A stretch of 64,000 nucleotides of DNA, taken from assembly GCA_009760855.2 (NCBI GenBank), contig WPIO01000017.1, positions 4,638,501 through 4,702,500 on the forward strand, in the 5' to 3' direction. The stretch is from Cristatella mucedo (Eukaryota; Bryozoa; Phylactolaemata; Cristatellidae). Under the pieces are notes generated by a model, which was not told the origin of the DNA, did no database searches, and was given only the letters and a program-made list of their open reading frames with translations. The translations under genes and the position numbers were made by a program. Below, piece by piece: positions 33,961-64,000 of this stretch (positions within the stretch are counted from its first letter, which is position 1; each line of letters opens with the position of its first letter).

Positions 33961-34609
33961 AGTTGAAAATTTAGCTTGGATTTGCACGTCAACCTCTTAG
34001 CTGTGTGCCGATGTATATGTCTTCCTATTAGTTGATCAACGGTGCCATCACAGGAGGCTAGTCATTAGCCAATTCGTTGAAAGCGGCAGGAACATCCGCT
34101 ACAGGAACGAAGCTCAGAGCTAAAATTATTTTGACGTGCATTCGCAGATTTTCATCGTCACGGTATTCTGTTTTAAGATTGAATTTTTAAACTTGGCACC
34201 AAAGATTCTGACCGAGATCAAACAAGCATTCAACTGGCTGCGCTCCAGGAAAGATTGCTGGAGAGACATTCTGACTGGCTTTGTGAAAATCTGAAATGAT
34301 ATTTGCCGGGTTTAAGGCAAGACAAAACTGGAGGTACTGCTTATTGCTGCCACGCCAGCCGTAAAATTCAATATTATTTTCTATGGTGGAATATGAAAAC
34401 CTGAAAATTTAACAGTGCCTTACACGCATTCGCTTCTTTATATCTAACCGGACTGCTTAAGCAGGTATAGTAATCTCATGCCCTCAGGTCTTCGCGGGGA
34501 AAGAATGTGGGGTCCCATTCTTTCATAATGGACATCTGGCGACAGATGCCTTGGTTCTGTTGGCTGTAAGACTAACTTCCGCAATTTATGCAAAACAAAT
34601 GTTTCCTCC
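33961..34609. other. Unassigned sequence
   Basis: No gene or clear repeat seen, apart from a possible very degraded LINE segment near 34200-34400. Confidence 0.35.
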
Positions 34610-34748
34610 TACTTCCGATTCTGGCAACGTTCGACGTCCTTCACTGCTACTTCAATGCTACTTCCTGGAAATTCTCCGAATCCCTTGCACTTGTCGCCTT
34701 ACCTTTTAAGTGAGATGAGTGGCAACCAATGTCTACCGAGGTAAACCA
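34610..34748 (+). mobile_element. Degraded LINE family B 3' fragment
   Basis: CACTGCTACTTCAATGCTAC, then a GAGATGAGTGGCAACCAATG block, resemble the family B 3' region with many substitutions. Confidence 0.55.
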
Positions 34749-34754
34749 GTTAAA

Positions 34755-35165
34755 AAAAAATATTAATGCATTTGATATAGCACCCTTAGAGAACTCAATC
34801 TTTTTCTAGGCGCTTTACATTTGCTGCAAAGGAAGCACGATCGATTGGTTAGCGGTAGTATGCTCAATAAACAGCAGTGACATGCACAAGGTCAGCATGC
34901 AAGTTTGCTTAGTGGCAGCATGCACAGTGTCAGCACGCATAAGCACATAAAGAACGAATGGCAGGGACCCACTAAATGCTGTCATAAATAGATGCGTTTT
35001 AAGCTTCTTTTTAAATGTGGACAATTCAGGAAATGTCGTGACGCAATTCGGGAGTGAGTTCCAGGCTTTGGGATCATACGAACCCGAGGCACGGTCTCCT
35101 AAGGATCTGAGATTCGTACGAGGTGTGGGTAAACAGTTAGATTCCGAAAAGTGGGTGGTACCGGC
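34755..35165 (-). mobile_element. LINE family A 3' fragment
   Basis: The tail lies at the left (CTCAATCTTTTTCTAGGCGC on the + strand). The minus strand encodes STFKKKLKTHLFMTAFSGSL. It continues to the SFGD/SYDPKAWN region and then ends. Confidence 0.88.
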
Positions 35166-35329
35166 TCTGGGTCAGACCGAGGTCAGCCAATTCTGACTCC
35201 GGGTTTCTCTCTACTGAGAACTCATACGTAGCACGTGGCATGGCCCTCGCGGTAGCTTTGTGTGCAATCACTTGCTGTGTTTTTCCGAACGGACTAGCCC
35301 TGAATACACAGCGACCGTTCCAATGGTCT

Positions 35330-35512
35330 CCACCAATGAGCCAGCCACTTCTACACGGACGACATCCAATCTGTCATCATTCAAACTCTCCTTAGGTACG
35401 ATTCGGCGATTGAAAACCCCAGTGACTGTCTGGCAGACATTAAGTCTAGCTGTCGGCCACCTTTCTTAAACTAAATGATAGTGAACATTTCTTACGGGAA
35501 ACTTAAACCGCG
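35330..35512 (+). mobile_element. LINE RT remnant with YTDD box
   Basis: One frame reads HFYTDDIQ, about 25 residues later SDCLADIK, then PPFLKLND. This matches the YADD[10 protein letters not shown] part of the LINE reverse transcriptases elsewhere in the window, with A to T in the catalytic motif. It is a short isolated remnant. Confidence 0.65.
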
Positions 35513-35737
35513 TCGATAATATCGGTGAATCGGCGTTGTTCATTAGACATGCAGCACCGGCCTGTTCTTCCAGTGCAGGCAGTGTGGAAGGCGTTCGCTT
35601 TGACCATCTCTATTCTTATTCCTTTGCCCACTATTCTTACGCCTCCCGACCATTGCCCACAGCAAAATGATGCCCTAATTCCTATCGACGAGCAACCAGC
35701 AAGTTTGCTTCGCATGAAAAATTCAATGCAAATAAAA

Positions 35738-35842
35738 TTCATTGTATAGCACCCTCAGAACAAGTAATCTCTATCCAGGCAATGAGCATATGCCGCTGTG
35801 CTTGAGCCCACTACCTCGGTCATCAAAAGCGAGCACCTTAAT
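35738..35842 (-). mobile_element. SINE-1
   Basis: Reverse-oriented: TATAGCACCCTCAGAACAAG (tail), CTTGAGCCCACTACCTCGGT (B box) and GCGAGCACCTTAA (A box). Diverged copy. Confidence 0.7.
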
Positions 35843-36124
35843 TCCCTATAACCTTTCCTTACTTACGGGTCTTGCCCCTACAAGAAAATCTGGCGGGTCT
35901 TGCTCCCTAGATACAAATTCTGGCCTCGCCTCTGAAAATATGTCGTCAAGTCTTCTGAGAAATCTTAGTGTTTATACCCCAGAGAGATTATTAAAGCTGC
36001 TCCTTCCTTTAACTGAGATGTGATCAGGAAATAATATTTGATATTGACTGTTAATGCCCGAAATATTCCAAATAAACCATTACGAAAACTGTCAGGCATC
36101 CAAGCGAAGCCGTGGCAGTTAACA

Positions 36125-38310
36125 CTAAAAGAAGAGCTTTTGGAGCTAACGGATACAGAGGAAAGTTCTTACGCTGACCCACAAGGTCAAGGCCACGGCT
36201 TGGCTCCTTCGTACCTAGCTGAACTGCTGCACCAGTTTCAGCCTCTTCGCGCCCTCAGGTCCTGTGTGGACAATAAATTAGCTGTTTCATTCCTCCGCTT
36301 AAAGACCGTTGGCGACTAAAGCTTTAGCTCAGCAGATCCTAGACTGTGGAACTGGCTTCCACAATTCTTACGAAACGACAACTACTCTCCTGCTACCGAC
36401 TATAGCTCATTCTTTTCATTGATCCTGAGCTGTTACTTCCATGCTACTCACTATAATATGAATAATAATAATGCACTTAATAAAGCGCCCTCAGAGAACT
36501 CACTCTCTTTCTAGGCGCTTTACATTTGCTGCAAAGGGAAATGCAATTGAATCGTGAGTAATATCATGCCTGGTAAGCAACATGAATAACATGGTGAGGG
36601 GTGACATGCACAGGGTCAGCATGCAAGTGTGGTTCGTGGCAGCATGCACAGTGCCAGCACGCATAAGCACATGAAGGACGAATCACCGGGACCCACTAAA
36701 TGCTGTCCTAAATAGGTTTTTCGGTTCTTTTTAAATGTTGTCAAGTCAGGGATGTTCTGACGCAAGTCGGGAGGGAGTTCCAGGCTTTGGGAGCACACGA
36801 ACTAAATGCACGGTCTTCAAAGGATTTGAGGTTTGTACGAGGTATTGGTAGACTATTGGATTCCGAAAAGTGGGTGGTACGATGCTTGGCCTGGTGGGGA
36901 GTATATCTGAGAGATAGGCTGGAGCCAAAGAATGAAGTGACCCAAAAGTGAGCGACAAAACCTTGAAGTCAAACCGTTGCTTGACTGGTAGCCAGTGCAG
37001 GTCGGCGAGAAGTGGTGTAATGTGGCAGCTACAAGCAGACAAGCCTAGCTGCAAAGTTTTGCACAAGCTGCAATCGCCTGATCGCTCATGCTGGTAGGCC
37101 AGTAAGCAGTGAGTTGCAGAAGTCGAGACGGGATGTCACGAATGCATGGACCAACTTAGACGTGGTATCCTTATCTAAACAAGCCCGAATTTTAGCAATG
37201 TTATGTAGCTGAAAGTAGGCAGATTTGACTGTGGAGCTGATGTGGTCGTCCAACGAGAGGTCACTTTGGAACATGACACCTAGATTTCAAGCTGATTCAA
37301 CAGGAGATATGCTTGCAGAGCCAATTTTAAGCGTCAGCCTTTCCAATTTCCGAATCACACTGGGTTTGCACATAACTAGTAAGTTAGTTTTATCATCCTT
37401 TAGTTTTAGAAAATTTGCCGCCATCCATGTGCGGATGTCATCAATACATGCAGCAAGGGAGTTGAGAGAATTCGAGGTGCTCGAAGGCTGGGAGGGATCA
37501 AAGCAAAGGTACAACTGAGTGTCATCCGCATAGAAGTGAAATCCTAGACTGTGCATGGCAATCACATCAGCAAGAGGGAGAGTATAAACCGTGAAAAGAA
37601 CCGGACCTAGCACAGAGCCCCGACGTACTCCATATTTCAGAGGTACCTCGGATGATCTTTGTCCATTCACGTCAATACTCTGGAGTCTCCGACTGAGATA
37701 GGACCTGAACCATTGCAGAGCAGTGCCAGTGATGCCCAGGCGAGATGAGGGGCGCTCTAGAAGAACTTTGTAAGCGGTAGTATCAAAAGCTGCCGAAAGA
37801 TCGAGCAAAACAAGCAGAGACACTATACCCATGTCTGCATTCCTAGGTAGGTCGTTGTATACCCTAAGCATGCTGACTCTGTGGACTGATTAGCTCTAAA
37901 GCCAGACTGGAACTTAACAACAAGGTGTGAGGTTTCGATATATGAGTTCAGCTGGTCCGCCACGACCCACTCCAGTGTCTTTTATAGGAATGGTAGAAGG
38001 GAGACTGGGCGGTAGTTGCTTAAGTTATCTTGGTCTAGTATCGCTTTCTTGAGAAGTGGCCTGACTACAGGTGAAAGGTGCTGGGACATAACCTGAGGCT
38101 AATGACATAATAATGATGACACTTCTTCAACTGCTCTCCTAACTTTGCTATGCTTCCCACTTTCTCTTTGCTTCGCGAGACGAAGTCTGTTGGCTACCGA
38201 ATGCGTACCGAAAGCCGCTTAGGCTGTGAGTGCGCTATACAAAACTCATAACACCCATATGGTCTTTATGGCTTTGTGGAGTTACAGAGAAGATACATAC
38301 ATGCAAATAA

Positions 38311-38312
<2 letters not shown>
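36125..38312 (+). mobile_element. LINE family B split by a family A copy
   Basis: The 5' piece (36125-36452) carries the APSYLAELLHQFQPLRALRS region. The 3' piece (about 38115-38312) resumes with CTTCAACTGCTCTCCTAACT and runs to the GGAGTTACAGA terminal motif. Between them sits a reverse-oriented family A element. Confidence 0.82.
36455..38110 (-). mobile_element. LINE family A, longest copy (RT plus 3' region)
   Basis: On the minus strand, from 38110 leftwards: a degraded NYRPVSLLPFL-like block, [56 protein letters not shown] (YADD box), DIRTWMAANFLKLKDDKTN, then thumb and C-terminal blocks and the tail (CTCAGAGAACTCACTCTCTT on the + strand) with ATT repeats. A 194-codon open frame (37287-37871) keeps most of the RT palm. 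Frameshifts downstream and the missing 5' part mark it as defective. Confidence 0.88.

Positions 38313-38364
<52 letters not shown>
38310..38364. repeat. (CA)n(TA)n microsatellite
   Basis: A short CA run followed by about 44 bp of TA, at the 3' end of the family B copy. Confidence 0.95.
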
Positions 38365-38366
<2 letters not shown>

Positions 38367-38930
38367 TTGAAAAACATTTGATCATCTGGCCGCACTGCGG
38401 CCTCGGGCTAGAGCCACCCGGTGCAAACGCAGCTGTATGTTAGAATCGTTGGGCGACTTGCCATACGCAGCATTGGTGATTTGCGCCTGCTCACGTTAAA
38501 GGCAATTACTGCATGGAAAATTCAGACAAAATACTCTTTATAACAAGACCGCTCGACAGCCTGCGCTTACAGGAATGCTTCCTCGACTGCCTTCTTAAAC
38601 CTATAGCGGCTCCAGACGTCGAGCCTGAATCCACACGGGGCCCAAGGCGTGCCGCCTCAAACACTCCTCGATGGTGCCGTAACAAAAGCGAGAATGACAA
38701 AAACACGCCGACAAAAGCGCTTAATGATAGCAACCCCGGCAAATGCACGCATTAAAAAGCGCTCAACAATAAAAAACTGAAACATACCATTCAACTAATT
38801 TAATTGGCCTTCAGTCTTCCAAATCAATTAAAAATATACCGAGAAGAAACGAATATTGCATTGCACGGCTGGCGTGGAAGTAGCAGTAGCATGTCCAGTT
38901 TCGTCATGCATTAATAATGCAATTGCTGCT

Positions 38931-39070
38931 ATTGTTTGGTTCAGCGGTTAAGGTGCTCGCCCAGACCTAGGTCTTGGGGGGCCGCAGGCTCGAGTCCCGA
39001 GGCATATTTGGAGCACCTTAATTGAGATTAAGTTCTCATGTGGCGCTATACAAATGAATTTTATTTATTT
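38931..39070 (+). mobile_element. SINE-1
   Basis: Head GGTTCAGCGGTTAAGGTGCT, B box CAGGCTCGAGTCC, tail AGATTAAGTTCTCATGTGGC and GCGCTATACAAATGAA followed by TTTAT repeats. Confidence 0.85.
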
Positions 39071-39950
39071 TATTTATTTTTATATTTATTCAAAAATAAT
39101 CATAAAATCCTAATACAATAACGGTTGTAGCAGTGGGCCTAAAACGCAGTTAAAGTAGGCAAATTAAATAAAAAAGAAAATATTGCGAAACCTATACGTG
39201 AATAGTTCAATTTGTATACATGTACAGCATACCGATTAAATTTGACTATTTTTGCATCCTCAATGGAGATCGAGAGGTTTCGTGTAGGAATCTCGTAACG
39301 TGTTCGCCTTCACGGACACCTGGAGACCAACATATGGAACATTGCTAGTAAGAGACTATCTTTGAGGAATCGCACAAAGTCCGAGCGTCTAATTAAAAAT
39401 AGACCATTAGGCTATAATAACTCTTTCTATTTAACTAGACCATTTCAAAATATATTTAAAATCTGGCACAAATTTCGATGTGATTTATACCATGCATCTA
39501 CTGTCTCTAATAAAATACTCTAATTTTGAATGTTTATTTCTCTAAAATTCCTTTTCCGTACACTTATGCCGTTGCGCCGTTGTTGTTTCTCGCTGTTGTT
39601 CCGTGCGCTGATGCCTGGTTACCCTCCGCGACCCACTCGACAAAATGATGTCCCTCATTTACGGGAAGCCTGAACCCTCAACCGTAAAGGTTCCGCTCAA
39701 TACCCTCGGCAGGATCAATATAAAAAGAAATGGGTAGCCTCATCTGGAGAGCCTCTGGCCGCGCCTCTGAGACAAGCTGCGTTGCATTCTTGTTTAACCC
39801 CGTCGCTAACGCACAAGAAAATGAGGTGCCCAAACTTGGAGAAACGCCTTCAACGTAAGCAAAATGATTATTGAACGCGGTCAAATACGGAGGAGTCGAC
39901 ACCAAGACACGTTGCTGACGTGTTTACGCGACCGATGCCAGCGAACCGGG
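39071..39950. other. Unassigned upstream region
   Basis: AT-rich to about 39550, then increasingly GC-rich toward the MFSD12 gene. No repeat or exon recognised. Confidence 0.4.
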
Positions 39951-40967
39951 ATGGCGACTTTGTGCCGCCCGCCCAGCTGATGTGCATCCCACGTGACTAA
40001 CCGCAAGCGCCTGAGCTAGTCGCGTGTTTCCGGAAGTAGTCACGAGCGGTCATTGTGGGGGCGCGTCCGAACCGCTAGTGGCACGGGGGTGAGCGTCGCA
40101 GGGACGAAGCTGCTGGTACTCAGCCGAGCCGATGCACTGTGATGCACAGTATTCTGAAGCTGGCTGAAGCGGCGTAGACACCGTAAGTTCTCGCGGCGTC
40201 GGCGGCCTGCAGTCGTGCCCAGGAGAGCGCGGCTCGCCTCACGGGGGGGGGGGGGAGCCCGAGCACCTCGCGGGTGCTACGAGTCTGCGTCGGATAGTTC
40301 TAAAGCCTTCTCAGGTTCCTGCTATTACAAAGTCACCTTACTTGCGGCCGCCTACCTCCGTGTTCCCCGATTCATCTGTTGAGCAATTACGGAAAGCGTC
40401 GTACGTGACCCAGTGCGCAAGGGTCCGACGAGATAATCATCGCTGACGATAGGTTGGATTTGTGAATGAACTACCGTTTGTTCTCTTGACCCGCGTTTGC
40501 GATGCAGGATCTAAACGTGGCAATGGTTTTTGAGATGCTGTCCGGGAGCTGTGTAGGTGGCAGTCCACATCTGCCAGCAGGCGATAGGGCTCGCGTGTAT
40601 AGTAAGTAGTATGCAAGCAGGCCACCTTGAATTGACGGTAAGACAAGAAAAAGGAGCATCGTCGGCCTGCATTAAGCCGATGGGGTCTTGCCGGCTTAAC
40701 CTTCGGGCGATCTGAAAACCTTTGAGCTATGTGGGCCGCGGGTGCGGGAATTCAGCCGTCGTACAGGGTTTCTATTTATTTCAGCACCCCTCAACGAAAG
40801 ATCGTGCAGCCGCACCAACATTGCCATTGCCAAAGCGCTGCAACGACGCCTAGCCAGTGCGTATGCCTCGTAGTCCCCATGCTGTGATTCAGCCGCACGC
40901 GCCAGCCGCTCCATCGCCTGCTTTCGGTATAGCTGTGGCATCGCTCGTTTGTAGGCTCGCACGAAAC
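39950..40967 (+). promoter_or_regulatory. GC/CpG-rich promoter-like and 5' UTR region of MFSD12
   Basis: CpG-dense sequence (40000-40330) with a G-run near 40243 precedes the gene. A donor-like ACACC|GTAAGT at 40183 and an acceptor-like TTTCTATTTATTTCAG ending at 40784 could define a non-coding first exon and a 5' UTR beginning at 40785. An in-frame stop (TAG 40851-40853) bounds the coding frame. No TATA box was identified. Confidence 0.45.
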
Positions 40968-62432
<21,465 letters not shown>

Positions 62433-63240
62433 TTAGCTGAAGGCTCTCCTCGAGGAGCAGCAGACAGCGATTCCGACGTGAGGCCACCGTACAAGTAGGG
62501 CCACCGCGGCACCTCGTCCTTATTAGCTGCAAATCACGAAATCGGCGGCTCGCTTACTCGAGATCTCGGCGTCTCTTGCAAGTCTCTGCACCTTTGTGCG
62601 ACGGGTGCATGGAGGTCGACCGCCGACATTAATTTTCTACGACTCGATTTTTCGTAAGTGAGCCGACACGACCCCAGGATGCCCGAATCTGCCGACAGAG
62701 CGTTCCTAGTGGATTATTTTGCTGCTCAAGTCGTTGGTACTTCGGACGCTTTTTATTGAACTTTTCAGATCAGCAGCATCAATACCTATTTTTTTCGTAA
62801 ACGGTGCCGTTATACTGTACTGATGATTTTCTATCTCCTGAAAATGCTTACAGGAAGAGTCAGCGCTTTTTATACATTTGTGCATGCTCTGAGTGCTCTC
62901 TCCTGGAGCTCAGGTTCGGCATAGTATGTGTACGCATAGAGGTGCGTCGTGTTGCTGATCCGCTTGCACGTGTAAATGTTTGCAAGTTCTCTGGCAGCTT
63001 ACGTTGGCAGGACTATAACTAGTCTGCTTTTTCTTCACTATCTGACCAAATCTGCCGGCCATGTCACCGCCCAAACAGAAATGGTCTTCTTCATGAAAAC
63101 GCTCCGCTCGGAGATGTTTGCTGTAAAGCAGCTGCATCGGCTGGTACGCTTGGTGCTGTTTGATTTTTTGTGCAATCAGCTCTCAAATGTCAACAATGAT
63201 GCAGTAGACCTGCGAAAATAAAAATCTACTCCTATGTGCT
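62433..63240 (+). other. MFSD12: Likely MFSD12 3' UTR
   Basis: No repeats recognised. The first good polyadenylation signal, AATAAA, is at 63217-63222, which would give a 3' UTR of about 800 bases. Confidence 0.55.
63217..63222 (+). terminator. MFSD12: Putative polyadenylation signal of MFSD12
   Basis: AATAAA in an A-rich context downstream of the stop codon. This is a cleavage/polyadenylation signal candidate, not a bacterial terminator. Confidence 0.5.
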
Positions 63241-63311
63241 AGCAGCCACTGTGAGTATTCTGCACACAGCCTAACGAGAGACAGTGTGAATTCTGTTTCG
63301 CTCACAGCATA

Positions 63312-64000
63312 CAGTAGCCTCCCGCTTAAGTACGCACCCGTTTAAGTACGTAAACTGGTTAAGTACGCATATTTTTCCCTAAAAATTCCGAGTCAAGATT
63401 TATTAGTTTGACGTGTCATGACTCGTCATTTGGTGCAGGTTTTGAAGTTTCTTGCGTTCGGCTTGGAGGGGAACCCGGATCTTGCTCAGAAATTATTCAA
63501 ACGGTTCCTTAAGATCTTTGAATGTATTACCAGCTTCAATTTGACATTCAGAGCAGAGTAGCTGATACTCGATGGCGAGAACCTACTTATAAAGTGATTC
63601 GAACCCCTGAAATACAACTCCACTTTCTAAACCGGCATTGAGATATTGAGGATTCACGTCGTCACCATCATCCATCACACTTTCAACAATCTTCAGCGAC
63701 TACAAAAGCTCGTCAACATCTTCTAATACCGCATCAACATATTCCTCATTGTTCTCGTCATCAACGTGAACGAAGTTTTCCAGTTCTGATGAAGCGATCG
63801 ATAAATTCAATCTTTCGAAAGCCTTCGCAAGTTCGGTGGCCACATCTTCATTATTGCTATCAGCCTCCAGTTCTGGTTCTAAAGCTTTCGCTTGATTGAA
63901 ATAAGGAGCTGGCCAATGTTAGTCCTTAATACAAGCTGGTTCTTTGGGTTTTTCGATCAAAGCGCAAGGAATTTTGTGAGTTCCGGTTGCGTTGGTGCAA
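63312..64000 (-). mobile_element. Tigger/pogo-like element, 3' end and transposase C-terminus, cut by window edge
   Basis: The terminus CAGTAGCCTCCCGCTTAAGT is preceded by TA, the target duplication of pogo/Tigger elements. TTAAGTACG occurs three times within the first 60 bp. On the minus strand from 64000 an acidic transposase-like C-terminal region is read (ALEPELEADSNNEDVATELA, YVDAVLEDVDELL), broken by in-frame TAG, TAG and TAA codons. It is a defective element whose other end lies beyond the window. Confidence 0.65.

Noticed and set aside
37287-37871. 194-codon RT open frame as a functional gene
   Set aside because: It is the palm region of a 5'-truncated, frameshifted LINE nested in another LINE, not a host gene.

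Overview
This window is eukaryotic: its two credible protein genes are split by introns with GT-AG junctions and matching phases, and most of the rest is interspersed repeats. LINE and SINE families, dinucleotide microsatellites up to about 370 bp, and introns of 0.1 to 7 kb point to an animal. The repeats look like those of an invertebrate (non-LTR elements ending in ATT repeats, tRNA-derived SINEs, Tigger and Tc1 remnants). I cannot name a species or phylum.

The main gene is a complete MFSD12 orthologue on the + strand, in ten coding exons from 40968 to 62432 (505 aa, twelve predicted membrane segments). The reading phase agrees at all nine junctions. A GC-rich promoter-like stretch lies upstream (about 39950-40970), and an AATAAA follows at 63217. 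Its introns carry a SPIN-like hAT MITE, a Tc1 remnant, SINEs, LINEs and a pure (CT)102 tract.

The second gene is a proposed four-exon model (12431-26425, + strand, 220 aa) for a small type I membrane protein. It has a signal peptide, one CUB-like domain, one membrane segment and a short tail. The last three exons are phase-compatible and well supported; the first is tentative. I do not recognise an orthologue.

The repeats fall into families. LINE family A (CR1/L2-like; tail ending in ATT repeats) and family B (related RT; tail ending in a GGAGTTACAGACGGAGATA-type motif) occur as many truncated, frameshifted copies, often nested in one another. SINE-1 is tRNA-derived, and its 3' end resembles that of LINE family A. 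SINE-2 is a second tRNA-derived family with a different tail. DNA elements comprise a decayed Tigger/pogo transposase (21.1-22.2 kb), the terminus of another Tigger-like element running off the right edge (63312 onward), a Tc1-like remnant (44.2-44.6 kb), a 445-bp element with terminal inverted repeats (25.4-25.8 kb) and the SPIN-like MITE (41.4-41.6 kb). A 2.4-kb array of degenerate units of about 160 bp that reverses orientation midway (31.6-33.96 kb) is the most unusual unexplained structure.

I see no prokaryotic genes, CRISPR arrays, rRNA genes or convincing functional tRNA genes. The tRNA-like sequences are SINE heads. Repeat identities rest on reading and memory of families, not on database searches.
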